A DNA stretch of 64,000 nt. Source: Hahellaceae bacterium. GTDB taxonomy: Bacteria; Pseudomonadota; Gammaproteobacteria; Pseudomonadales; Oleiphilaceae. A model generated the notes under the pieces. The model ran no database searches and was not told where the DNA came from. It was given only the letters and a program-made list of their open reading frames with translations. The translations under genes and the position numbers were made by a program. This document shows, piece after piece, positions 37,576 to 46,050 of this stretch; within the stretch, counting starts at the first letter, position 1, and each line of letters opens with the position of its first letter. The stretch covers positions 279,888 to 343,887 of the forward strand of contig JACKOB010000006.1 in the NCBI GenBank assembly GCA_024234575.1, read 5' to 3'.

Positions 37576-37956
37576 TTAAACGATATTATTGATTGCTTCG
37601 ACGCACCTTGCTTCAGCTTCATCCAGCTCGTGCTGCATCACTTTAATGTCTTTCATTTGTTGCTCGAGCATTCGTCTGCGCTCACCGATTTTTTCGATAA
37701 GTGTTTGCAACTGCTTTTTATTACCAGAGACCGGGTCATAAAGATTTATTAGCTCTTTTGATTCAGACAGACTAAACCCCAGTCTTTTGCCTCGCAGAAT
37801 AAGTTTAAGGTTGACCCTGTCAGTATCGCTATAAACCCGCGTCTGCCCGTTTCTCGCTGGCGAAATCAGCCCTTCTGACTCATAAAAGCGAATGGTGCGG
37901 GTAGTGACGTCAAACTCTTTTGCCAGGTCGCTGATTGAATAAGTATTCGTTGCCAT
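37576..37956 (-). CDS. liuR: MerR family regulator of leucine catabolism
   Basis: A 126-residue regulator with a MerR winged helix (SISDLAKEFDVTTRTIRFYESEGL, about residues 6-29), a second DNA-contact segment ARNGQTRVYSDTDR and a C-terminal dimerisation coiled coil (about 80-120). It is the first gene of the liu operon, and the palindromic sequence in its own promoter matches the LiuR site, so autoregulation is likely. AGGAGA precedes the ATG by five bases. LiuR homologues are known to control branched-chain amino acid breakdown in gammaproteobacteria. Confidence 0.92.
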   Translation of the reverse strand: MATNTYSISDLAKEFDVTTRTIRFYESEGLISPARNGQTRVYSDTDRVNLKLILRGKRLGFSLSESKELINLYDPVSGNKKQLQTLIEKIGERRRMLEQQMKDIKVMQHELDEAEARCVEAINNIV

Positions 37957-37976
37957 AGATTCTCCTGTATCAGCAA

Positions 37977-38013
37977 ATCTTACTCAAAAGCTTACGTTAA
38001 CGTCAACGTAAAG
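37977..38013 (-). promoter_or_regulatory. liu operon promoter with overlapping LiuR palindromes
   Basis: On the minus strand TTGACG (38001-38006) and TAAGAT (37977-37982) are spaced by 18 bases, longer than usual, as is common for MerR-controlled promoters. Positions 37991-38013 contain TTACGTTAACGTCAA overlapping TTAACGTCAACGTAAA, two copies of the LiuR-type TTnACGTnAACG pattern. Confidence 0.7.
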
Positions 38014-38080
38014 ATTATTGAATATTAAATTTTGTTGGGTTGTTTCATGTGGGGGAGGAAATTGAGTAGGAAGATGAGAG

Positions 38081-38743
38081 TTACTTTAGTTCGTTTAACA
38101 GGCGGGTGTTAACATCAACCCACCGCTCAAGTTTCGAGGCTTCGCCGATTCTCTTCCCCTGGCCCCTTAAACGGCTTAACCAGAGGCCGGTGCCGTTAAA
38201 GCTATAAACTGGCGCCAGGTCATCACGTTCTGAGGCTGGTTTTAATTCTTTATTGAGATTATCAAGTATGAGTGGGTCGGCGTCAGGCTCAGGGTAGTAA
38301 GCCAGCACCATATGCGCCTGATTTAGTCGCAGGGCTTTGACGTAGGTGATACGCATTTTTTCATCTGCTACGCCAGCAGACTTCAGTGAAAAGTATTTGG
38401 CAATTGAATAGTCTTCGCAGTCACCGCCATTTGTAATCAGCATTTCAACCGGGGTGGCCCAGTAGTCTTCTTTGCCCCAGTGTTTCATGTCAGAGACAAA
38501 CCGGGTCTGGTTAAAAAAAGCATTAATGCGGGTAACTTTTTCCAGCTCTGTCTCATTGGTTAAGCTGTTTGTAAGGGCTTGCCAGTTGAGCAGGCGGTTT
38601 TTTGCCTCTATGCCAAACTTTTTTTCGGCATAGGCTAACAGTTCATCGCTAAATTCAATAGCAGCGACGACCGGCGCGATCAGCATCACCAGTAATAAAA
38701 AAGAACGAAGATATTGGTTTAGCAGTAAGTATATGGAAGACAT
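38081..38743 (-). CDS. LapG-like periplasmic cysteine protease
   Basis: A 220-residue bacterial transglutaminase-like cysteine peptidase. An N-terminal signal segment (about residues 10-28) is followed by the catalytic Cys in NGGDCEDYSIAKY (about residue 108), His in NQAHMVLAYY (about 144) and Asp in LILDNL (about 160). LapG proteins cut large adhesins off the cell surface under control of the c-di-GMP receptor LapD. Neither lapD nor an adhesin gene is in the window. It follows gspC in the same direction with a 60-base gap and could be cotranscribed with it. Assignment to LapG is by family, not by context. Confidence 0.8.
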   Translation of the reverse strand: MSSIYLLLNQYLRSFLLLVMLIAPVVAAIEFSDELLAYAEKKFGIEAKNRLLNWQALTNSLTNETELEKVTRINAFFNQTRFVSDMKHWGKEDYWATPVEMLITNGGDCEDYSIAKYFSLKSAGVADEKMRITYVKALRLNQAHMVLAYYPEPDADPLILDNLNKELKPASERDDLAPVYSFNGTGLWLSRLRGQGKRIGEASKLERWVDVNTRLLNELK

Positions 38744-38803
38744 TTACTAACTATAGCAGTTAGATTTTTGGAGAGAATAAAATTATTGATGATGATTTGC
38801 CTG

Positions 38804-39529
38804 TTAGTTTACTTTCATTCTTTGCCGTAATTCCTCAAGCTTTTTGCGGATTTCTTCTTTTCTATCTTCGCTAATACTGCCGACGGGGCTTTGCGGTTCG
38901 GGTTCTGTTGCCTGCTCGCTACTATCGTTTGTATTATCCTGATATTGGGGTTCTGGGTAAGTGGGTTCTTCGTACTGGGGCTCTTCGTAGGCTTGCTCTT
39001 GATAGCTGTCCGGGTCTGGTTCGGGTGTGTAAAATTCGATATTTCCAGAGCCTGTATCTTCCGGGAAGTAAAGGCTTTCAAAAACACCTCCACGTGCTAT
39101 CACAACGCGGTCGGCCATAACGGCATGTAACTTAGCGTTGCCAGGTAGTGTATCCGAGACGTGATAGCGTTCTGTTTTTTTGTCAGGGCCTTCAATCAGT
39201 GCCATGCCTCGATCTTCTTTGGTGGCAGCTGTAACGCCCCTGAGGGTAATGCGCAGGTTTGTTTTAGGCAGATCTTGTGTCGGAGCGGCAACGGTTTCTT
39301 GCTCTTTTGCGTTGCTGTCGCCAAAGAGATTAAGTTGGCTTAAATTCGTATTGTTGCTTTGCCCGCGAGCGGGCTGTACAGTTTTTTTTATCGGCGCAGC
39401 TTCCGCTGCTGTCTGCGCGGAAACGACATCCTGGCTAAATCGATATCCCTGGTAGGCAAGAGAAAGAAGCATCAGTATTGCCGCGATAGCCAAGACGAGA
39501 AGTGGGGCGCTTTGTAGTAATCTTTTCAT
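38804..39529 (-). CDS. gspC: Type II secretion system protein C, without PDZ domain
   Basis: A 241-residue inner-membrane protein. One N-terminal transmembrane helix (about residues 7-25) is followed by a linker and the HR homology domain (NLRITLRGVTAATKEDRGMA through VVIARGGVFESLYFP, about 92-155). In place of the usual PDZ domain, the C-terminus is a Pro/Glu/Tyr-rich repeat tract (EEPQYEEPTYPEPQYQ, about 180-195) and a charged helix. GspC links the inner-membrane platform to the GspD secretin; gspD is not adjacent. It is transcribed away from gspE-M across a 340-base gap. Confidence 0.82.
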   Translation of the reverse strand: MKRLLQSAPLLVLAIAAILMLLSLAYQGYRFSQDVVSAQTAAEAAPIKKTVQPARGQSNNTNLSQLNLFGDSNAKEQETVAAPTQDLPKTNLRITLRGVTAATKEDRGMALIEGPDKKTERYHVSDTLPGNAKLHAVMADRVVIARGGVFESLYFPEDTGSGNIEFYTPEPDPDSYQEQAYEEPQYEEPTYPEPQYQDNTNDSSEQATEPEPQSPVGSISEDRKEEIRKKLEELRQRMKVN

Positions 39530-39869
39530 TGAATGCTTCAGTTAGTGTTTAATGCTTGGTTGGGATTTAACAGGGCAGAACAAGAAACGTCAATAAACGC
39601 CCGTTAATCTGGTCGATAAAAAGTAAAAAAAATGAAGTAAGTCTTAAATATGAAGAAAAATTAACTAGAGATGCCAAAAGCGTCGCTTGTTTAACGAGCT
39701 TCGGGCGTTACAATAACTTCACAACAATTCGAAGAACAATATACGAAACTCCTGATTTTTCTTCACTGGTGCTTGCGGTACTGATGTTCTCAGAATATCA
39801 AGTGGGTACTTTTGTCGCGGGCATAAAAAGTCTGGCGGAAAATCACTCTTTAACGGTAAATGAAACACT
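39530..39869. other. 340-base divergent intergenic region gspC / gspE
   Basis: The region should hold the promoters of both gsp transcripts. One weak plus-strand candidate, TTGTTT-16-TACAAT just before 39715, is visible. No ORF with a ribosome site and no strong repeat was found. ATG codons in other frames near 39859 stop after a few codons. Confidence 0.4.
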
Positions 39870-41477
39870 ATGTCTGAGATTTCCGGTATGGAACTTCCTG
39901 CCTCAAACGCTGCAAGTTTAAATGTTTCCACCTCGCCCGTGGGCAAACCGCAAAGCCAGGCGGCATCGCGCCTTGCCGATCCTGCTGCCGGAGTGGGGGC
40001 GTTGCAAGGTATCATCAGATTGCCTTTTACATTTGCCAAAAAGAATGGCGTGGTGATCTCTGGCAATCAAAAAGGCGCTCCGGTTGTCTACTATAAACAT
40101 GGTTTGAAAATAGCCTCCTTCGCTGAAGTAAATCGCATTACTTGTGGCAAGCTTGAGTTCGAAGAAGTCACCGCCGAACAGTTTGAAGAATTCTTATCCC
40201 GCGCCTATCAGAATAACTCAGCCGATGCGATGCAAATGGTGGAAGGTCTTGGCGATGAAATGGATTTGGCGAGTCTCGCCGATTCAGTTCCCGAAACCGA
40301 AGACTTGCTCGAGCAGGAAGATGATGCCCCGATTATCAGGCTGATTAACGCAATTTTAACCGAGGCGATTAAAACCTCGGCGTCGGATATTCATATTGAA
40401 ACCTTCGAGAAACAGCTGGTGGTGCGTTTTCGGGTGGATGGCGTGTTACGTGAGGTTGTTAAGCCTAAGCGGGCGCTGGCACCGCTTTTAGTGTCCCGTA
40501 TCAAGGTTATGTCAAGGCTCGATATTGCTGAAAAGCGTGTGCCACAGGATGGAAGAATATCCCTCAGGGTAGGCGGCCGGGAAGTCGATATCCGGGTATC
40601 GACGATGCCGTCCGCCAATGGCGAAAGAATTGTACTTCGCTTACTGGACAAGCAGGCGGGACGTCTGCAACTCGAATCACTGGGTATGGCTGCCCGGGAC
40701 TTAAAACTCATCAAGCATATTATTCAACAGCCGCACGGTATCATTCTCGTTACTGGTCCTACCGGGTCAGGTAAAACCACTACGCTTTATGCGGGGTTGA
40801 GTGAAATCAACGATAAATCACGCAATATACTCACCGTTGAAGACCCCATTGAATACAACCTCGTTGGTATTGGCCAGACGCAGGTTAATACCAAGGTTGA
40901 TATGACCTTTGCACGAGGGTTGCGGGCGATTCTGCGACAAGATCCTGACGTGGTGATGATTGGTGAAATACGAGACCTCGAAACCGCCGAAATTGCGGTA
41001 CAGGCGAGTTTGACAGGTCACCTGGTGCTGTCAACGCTGCACACTAATAGTGCGGTAGGCGCGGTGACCCGACTGATGGACATGGGTGTCGAGCCGTTTT
41101 TGATTGCATCCAGTCTCATCGGTGTATTGGCGCAGCGTTTGGTTAGGGTTTTATGTACCGACTGCCGCGAAGCTTATGTTGCCGATGAGGAATACTGCCG
41201 ATTCTTAAAGGCTGACGTCAGCAACCCGCCGACGATCTATCGCGCCAAAGGTTGTACCGAGTGCAACCATTTAGGTTACAGAGGTCGTGTGGGTATTTAC
41301 GAATTAATTCCCGTGGATGAAACGATTCGCGACCTGATCCACAAGCGTGCTGGTGAGATCGAGCTGGAAAAATATGCCCGTACAACAAGCCCAAGCATCA
41401 ATGATGATGGCATACGCAAAGTACTTGAAGGTGCCACGTCAATTGAAGAGGTGCTGCGGGTAACGCAGCGGAGCTAA
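39870..41477 (+). CDS. gspE: Type II secretion ATPase GspE
   Basis: A 535-residue cytoplasmic ATPase that powers the pseudopilus. The N-terminal domain (about residues 45-150) is followed by the ATPase core with Walker A GPTGSGKTT (296-304), the Asp box VEDPIEY, Walker B DPDVVMIGEIRD, and the His box SLTGHLVLSTLHTN. The zinc-binding tetracysteine loop has CTDC and CTEC (about 427-460). A 45-residue low-complexity N-terminal extension precedes the conserved part. It is the first gene of the plus-strand gsp operon, four bases before gspF. Confidence 0.95.
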   Translation: MSEISGMELPASNAASLNVSTSPVGKPQSQAASRLADPAAGVGALQGIIRLPFTFAKKNGVVISGNQKGAPVVYYKHGLKIASFAEVNRITCGKLEFEEVTAEQFEEFLSRAYQNNSADAMQMVEGLGDEMDLASLADSVPETEDLLEQEDDAPIIRLINAILTEAIKTSASDIHIETFEKQLVVRFRVDGVLREVVKPKRALAPLLVSRIKVMSRLDIAEKRVPQDGRISLRVGGREVDIRVSTMPSANGERIVLRLLDKQAGRLQLESLGMAARDLKLIKHIIQQPHGIILVTGPTGSGKTTTLYAGLSEINDKSRNILTVEDPIEYNLVGIGQTQVNTKVDMTFARGLRAILRQDPDVVMIGEIRDLETAEIAVQASLTGHLVLSTLHTNSAVGAVTRLMDMGVEPFLIASSLIGVLAQRLVRVLCTDCREAYVADEEYCRFLKADVSNPPTIYRAKGCTECNHLGYRGRVGIYELIPVDETIRDLIHKRAGEIELEKYARTTSPSINDDGIRKVLEGATSIEEVLRVTQRS

Positions 41478-41480
41478 TTC

Positions 41481-42698
41481 ATGGCAGCATTTGAATATAA
41501 GGCACTCGATCTAAGTGGTAAGCAAAAGAAGGGTATTCTTGAAGCTGATAGTGCCCGCCAGGTACGGCAGCAGTTACGTGATAAAGGCTGGACGCCTCTC
41601 ACCGTTGACCAAAGTGCTGAAAAGCATAAAGGCAGTGACGGGAAGGTACGCAAAAGCGGCTCCAGTCTTAGCGTAAACGATCTGGCGCTGGTTACCCGGC
41701 AAATCGCAACGTTGGTTCAATCTGGTATACCACTGGAAGAAGCTTTAAGTGCGGTGTCACAGCAAAACGATAAGGCTAAAATTCGCAGCATTATGTTGGC
41801 GGTGAGAGCTAAGGTTTTGGAAGGCTATACACTGGCCGATAGTCTGGGAGAGTTCCCCAGCGCATTTCCAAAGCTCTATCGATCAACGGTTGCCGCGGGT
41901 GAGCATGCAGGGCATCTTGACCTTGTCCTTAACCGGCTGGCCGACTACACCGAGGCCCGGCAGCAGGCCAAGCAGAAAATACAACTGGCGGCGATTTATC
42001 CTGTTATTCTCAGTGTTGTGGCCATTTCAATTGTTGTGTTTCTTTTAACCTACGTTGTCCCTGACATCATCAAGGTATTTGTAAATAATGGCCAGGAGCT
42101 GCCACCACTGACTAACGCTTTGCTTGCCGCCAGTGGCTTTTTAACCAGTTATGGAATCTACCTGTTGGTTATCATCGTGGCCTGTATATCACTTTTTAGT
42201 TTTTCTATGCGCAAAGAAGCTTTTCGCATGACTGTTCATAAAAAGCTGCTGGAAGCACCATTTATAAAGAAGCTATCCCGTGGCACCAATGCGGCAAGAT
42301 TCGCCAGTACGCTAAGTATTCTCAATAGCAGCGGTGTACCGCTGGTGGATGCAATGAAAATATCTGGTGAAGTATTGAGCAATGACTATCTTAAATCCCG
42401 CATACTGGAGGCCGCGCAAAAGGTCAGTGAAGGGTCCAGTTTACAAAAATCGTTAGAGCAATCGGGTTACTTCCCACCGATGATGCTGCATATGATTGCC
42501 AGTGGTGAGTCTTCCGGAGAGCTCGACCAGATGCTGGAAAGAACTGCGAAAAATCAGGAAAACGAGTTGGAAGGATTAATCTCAACCATTGTTGGGTTGT
42601 TTGAGCCACTGATGCTGCTTCTTATGGGAGGCGTTGTACTGATTATCGTTTTGGCAATTATGTTGCCAATACTTAACATGAGTAATCTTATCAGTTAA
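41481..42698 (+). CDS. gspF: Type II secretion inner-membrane protein GspF
   Basis: A 405-residue platform protein that starts in the usual way (MAAFEYKALDLSGKQKKGI). It has two repeated cytoplasmic GspF domains (about residues 70-195 and 272-395) and three transmembrane helices (about 170-190, 220-240, 370-395). It works with GspE, GspL and GspM as the assembly base for the pseudopilus. It begins three bases after the gspE stop. Confidence 0.95.
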   Translation: MAAFEYKALDLSGKQKKGILEADSARQVRQQLRDKGWTPLTVDQSAEKHKGSDGKVRKSGSSLSVNDLALVTRQIATLVQSGIPLEEALSAVSQQNDKAKIRSIMLAVRAKVLEGYTLADSLGEFPSAFPKLYRSTVAAGEHAGHLDLVLNRLADYTEARQQAKQKIQLAAIYPVILSVVAISIVVFLLTYVVPDIIKVFVNNGQELPPLTNALLAASGFLTSYGIYLLVIIVACISLFSFSMRKEAFRMTVHKKLLEAPFIKKLSRGTNAARFASTLSILNSSGVPLVDAMKISGEVLSNDYLKSRILEAAQKVSEGSSLQKSLEQSGYFPPMMLHMIASGESSGELDQMLERTAKNQENELEGLISTIVGLFEPLMLLLMGGVVLIIVLAIMLPILNMSNLIS

Positions 42699-42781
42699 AA
42701 GGCTGAAAACGTTAAAAAACAATAGTATAAATAGTACCCCATCGTTTTATTTGAACTTTGTCATGACTAAGGAAACAGGTA

Positions 42782-43255
42782 ATGGAAAAAAACGTTAACA
42801 ATAAACTCGCGATACAATTACAGGGCAAAAAGCAGGCGGGTTTTACCTTAATAGAAATCATGGTTGTAATGGTCATTCTCGGGCTGCTGGTTGCTATTGT
42901 TGCGCCGAATATTCTGGGTCGTGGCGATGAAGCCAGAATTGGGGTTGCCAAAGCACAGCTGCGTAATGTCGCGAATGCGCTGGATATGTACAAACTTGAT
43001 AACTACAACTACCCCAGTACCGAGCAAGGGCTAGAAGCGTTGGTAAGCAAGCCTAGTGGATTTCCTGAAGCAAAAAACTGGAACAAAGATGGTTATCTTC
43101 AATCGCTGCCGATTGATCCATGGGATGTGCCTTACCAGTATCTGAGCCCAGGCGCTCAAGGCCCATACGACCTGTACTCGCTTGGTGCCGATGGCAAAGA
43201 GGGTGGTGAAGGTGATGCGGCTGATGTCAGTATTTGGGCTTTGGATAAAAAGTAA
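42782..43255 (+). CDS. gspG: Major pseudopilin GspG
   Basis: A 157-residue pseudopilin with a short leader. It has the prepilin peptidase site G/FTLIE in KQAGFTLIEIMVVM and the type II signature LDMYKLDNYNYPSTEQGLEAL. The C-terminus, with PWDVPYQYLSPG and the Ca-binding-type loop near DLYSLGADGKEGGEGD, is typical of GspG. It forms the shaft of the periplasmic pseudopilus after cleavage by GspO, which is not in the window. Confidence 0.96.
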   Translation: MEKNVNNKLAIQLQGKKQAGFTLIEIMVVMVILGLLVAIVAPNILGRGDEARIGVAKAQLRNVANALDMYKLDNYNYPSTEQGLEALVSKPSGFPEAKNWNKDGYLQSLPIDPWDVPYQYLSPGAQGPYDLYSLGADGKEGGEGDAADVSIWALDKK

Positions 43256-43263
43256 TCATCTGC

Positions 43264-43806
43264 ATGAAAGCCAAATTAGTAGCGGCACAGCCGAAGGGTT
43301 TTACACTGATCGAACTGTTGGTCGTGCTGGTATTACTTGGCTTAATTTCTAGTATTGCGGTTGTATCGGTTGGGGTTAATAACCAATCCCGTGAACTTGA
43401 AAATGAAGTAAGACGGATGCATGCCCTGATGCGTCTGGCCGCAGAAGAGGCGATTCTGCAAAATCAGGAATATGGTTTTTATATCGACAACGAAGGTTAT
43501 GATTTTCTTATTTACGACGATGTTGATAACTCATGGACAGCATCTCAGGGCGAGAGCCTGCGCTCGAGGGAACTGCCCGAATGGCTGACAATTGAACTCA
43601 CACGTGACAACGAAGCAAAATCACTGGCAGTGAAAGACGACGACAAAGAAAAGAAGCCACTTCTACTGTTTCTTTCCAGCGGCGAGTCAACGCCCCATAC
43701 CTTAAGGTTTTTTATTGATAATCAGGAAAGCCGCGCCTTTTATATTGAATCTGATGGCTTTAGCGACATTGTGTTGCGCACGCCGAAAGAGTCTTCGGAG
43801 GATTGA
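43264..43806 (+). CDS. gspH: Minor pseudopilin GspH
   Basis: A 180-residue pseudopilin with leader and cleavage site PKG/FTLIELLVVLVLLG. It is followed by a beta-rich periplasmic domain of the GspH size. It stands in the conserved order G-H-I-J-K and its stop overlaps the start of gspI (TGATG). In related systems GspH joins the shaft to the I-J-K tip. Confidence 0.92.
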   Translation: MKAKLVAAQPKGFTLIELLVVLVLLGLISSIAVVSVGVNNQSRELENEVRRMHALMRLAAEEAILQNQEYGFYIDNEGYDFLIYDDVDNSWTASQGESLRSRELPEWLTIELTRDNEAKSLAVKDDDKEKKPLLLFLSSGESTPHTLRFFIDNQESRAFYIESDGFSDIVLRTPKESSED

Positions 43807-44237
43807 TGATGTTTCCTGTGCGTCATACTTTATCGTTGCCGACAACAAAAGCGCAGCTGAACAATAAGGGTTCGGGCTTTACCCTTCTTGAGGTTATGGT
43901 AGCGCTGACAATATTTAGCCTGATCGCGACGGTGACATTAAGAGGCATGGCGATTTCAATGGACAGCTTCGAGCGGGTGAAATACAAAACGTTTGCCTCG
44001 ATGATCGCCCAGAACGCATTAACGGAGTTAAGAATCGCCGAAAAGTTTCCTGCCGTGTCAGAAACTAAAAAAGACCTGGAGTTTGCCAGTTTTAAATGGC
44101 GATTGGTAACAAAAGTATCTGGCACTGAAGATCCCAACCTGGTGCGTGTTGATTTTGAAGTGTTCCGGCGAGCAGACAATAGTGATAGTGACCCCTTTAA
44201 AGAGATGGATTATCTCGGGTTTATTGGCAAACGATGA
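43806..44237 (+). CDS. gspI: Minor pseudopilin GspI
   Basis: A 143-residue pseudopilin with the processing site GSG/FTLLEVMVALTIF and a typical GspI end. Two adjacent ATG codons (43806 and 43809) are possible starts; GGAGGA lies just upstream and overlaps the end of gspH, so translation is probably coupled. GspI nucleates the pseudopilus tip with GspJ and GspK. Confidence 0.92.
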   Translation: MMFPVRHTLSLPTTKAQLNNKGSGFTLLEVMVALTIFSLIATVTLRGMAISMDSFERVKYKTFASMIAQNALTELRIAEKFPAVSETKKDLEFASFKWRLVTKVSGTEDPNLVRVDFEVFRRADNSDSDPFKEMDYLGFIGKR

Positions 44238-45013
44238 ACAGACAGCAAGGTTGCCTTAAAACACGCACTGATCACATTATCTTGAAAAGAGGTCAGCGAA
44301 GTCTTTCTATTCGAGGTAATGGTTTCACGCTCATCGAAGTGCTCATTGCCATTGCAGTTACCGCCGCACTAGGACTAGGTGTATGGCAGATTCTCAACAG
44401 CACCATCCGCACCCAACAGGTATTGGCGCGGCAACAGGGCATTCTTGAGTCGTTACAGCGTACCTTTTTACTGATCGATAGAGATTTCCAACAGTTGGTA
44501 TCGCGGCCTATCCGAAATGAATTTGGTGATACCGATTATGTTATCTCGAACCGTAATACTTTATATAAAATTGAATTGACCCGCGCTGGCTGGCGCAATC
44601 CATTGGGAGATAAACGTAGTGAATTGCAGCGCGTAGCTTACGAATTGCAAGACAAACAATTGCGCCGAACCTATTGGCAGGTGTTAGACCGCGCCCAGGA
44701 TAGCGAGCCACGGAGCATGGTGCTTGATGAAAATATCAGCGCATTCAAGGTTTCCTTTCTTACGGATAAAAATCAATGGGTTGGGGACTGGCCCACCGAA
44801 GAAAGTCTGGGGGGCGAAGACGGGGTTGCCAAGTATGCGCAGTTGCCAAAGGCGATGCGGGTTGAAATTGAGCATGATCTCTACGGTAAAATCTACCGTG
44901 TTTTTTCGGCAGCACAGTCATTAGACTTAACTGCTGATGCAGAACCAGATAACAACGCAGGAGACAACGCTGGTAACAACGGTGGCAACGTACCGGGAGC
45001 TAACAATGAATAA
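44234..45013 (+). CDS. gspJ: Minor pseudopilin GspJ
   Basis: A 259-residue pseudopilin with a long 29-residue leader and the site NG/FTLIEVLIAIAV. The GspJ-type periplasmic domain includes LLIDRDFQQLVSRPIR and DLYGKIYRVF. The C-terminus is an Asn/Gly-rich low-complexity tail (from about residue 237). It overlaps gspI by four bases (ATGA) and gspK by eight. Confidence 0.92.
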   Translation: MNRQQGCLKTRTDHIILKRGQRSLSIRGNGFTLIEVLIAIAVTAALGLGVWQILNSTIRTQQVLARQQGILESLQRTFLLIDRDFQQLVSRPIRNEFGDTDYVISNRNTLYKIELTRAGWRNPLGDKRSELQRVAYELQDKQLRRTYWQVLDRAQDSEPRSMVLDENISAFKVSFLTDKNQWVGDWPTEESLGGEDGVAKYAQLPKAMRVEIEHDLYGKIYRVFSAAQSLDLTADAEPDNNAGDNAGNNGGNVPGANNE

Positions 45014-45983
45014 GCTCCATTCAGAGCAGCGAGGCGTGGCGCTGATTATTGTGGTGTTTGTCATGGCACTGGTCGCCCTTATTGCCGCCGGCATCGGTAA
45101 ACAGCAAAACTTATTTGTCAAAAAATCGATCAATCAATTTACCCAGTTACAGGGTACCGAGCTGACTATCAGTGCCGAAGCCTTTGCCCGACAGGTGCTC
45201 TATAAAGACTGGGAAGATGATAAGAAAGACAATAAGTTTATCGACCATATGACGGAGTTTTGGGCAGAGTATGCGGCGTCGTTTCCGATGGAACTGGGTT
45301 TAATCGAAGTTCAGGTTGACGATTTACAGGGTCGGTTTAATCTAAACAGCCTGGTGGACAGCAAAGGTAAAGCCGACGCTGAACAGGTGAAACGTCTAAA
45401 GCGATTGCTGGATAGTCTGGGAATTGTCTCTGTGTCCGTTGAAAAGCTCGTTGATTGGGTGGATGCAGATGTTGAAAGCTATGAGTATAAAGGTGCCGAA
45501 GACGAGGCTTATCTGATTTACGATACACCGTACCGAACGGCGAACGGATTGGTGGGGCATGTTTCCGAGTTAATGTTGATAGAAGGTATGACTGCAGAGG
45601 ACTACGTGCTGTTGGCACCGCATATTTCTGTGCTACCGCCCAATGCTAAGGCGGTGAACGTTAATACCTGCAGCAAGGAAGTGTTAATGTCGCTTCATGA
45701 AAATATTACCGCTGAATCTGCAGAAACGATCATCGAAAAGCGGCTCGAGAATCCTTTCGCGACGATAGAAGACCTCTACCAGTTACCAGAAATGGCTGCG
45801 ATAAAGCTAAAAAATGTCAGCGTAAATACGAAATATTTTGCCGTGTCGATCCGTGTGACCATTCAAGATCGAATAACACGGCTTGTTTCAAATCTTTATC
45901 GTGCTGACGATGGTAAACTTCGCGTTATTTCAAGGGATTTTGGGCAAAAGAACATAATCACCAAGAAACAGGTGTTGTTGTAA
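45006..45983 (+). CDS. gspK: Minor pseudopilin GspK
   Basis: A 325-residue pseudopilin with the leader and site QRG/VALIIVVFVMALVALIA; it lacks the +5 Glu, as GspK proteins do. A large globular periplasmic domain includes VQVDDLQGRFNLNSLV and the helix-hairpin-helix-like KAVNVNTCSKEVL region. The ATG at 45006 is chosen over an upstream in-frame codon at 44937, which would add 23 residues inside gspJ and spoil the leader. It caps the pseudopilus tip. Confidence 0.93.
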   Translation: MNKLHSEQRGVALIIVVFVMALVALIAAGIGKQQNLFVKKSINQFTQLQGTELTISAEAFARQVLYKDWEDDKKDNKFIDHMTEFWAEYAASFPMELGLIEVQVDDLQGRFNLNSLVDSKGKADAEQVKRLKRLLDSLGIVSVSVEKLVDWVDADVESYEYKGAEDEAYLIYDTPYRTANGLVGHVSELMLIEGMTAEDYVLLAPHISVLPPNAKAVNVNTCSKEVLMSLHENITAESAETIIEKRLENPFATIEDLYQLPEMAAIKLKNVSVNTKYFAVSIRVTIQDRITRLVSNLYRADDGKLRVISRDFGQKNIITKKQVLL

Positions 45984-46050
45984 TGCTGCTGGTCCAAGTT
46001 TGTCAGCGACAAAAGCTGAAGATAACCAAAAATAAATTACAGGCAGTCAC

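Noticed and set aside
39719..40066. 115-codon minus-strand frame over the start of gspE
   Set aside because: It overlaps the start of gspE on the opposite strand and has no ribosome site or family resemblance.
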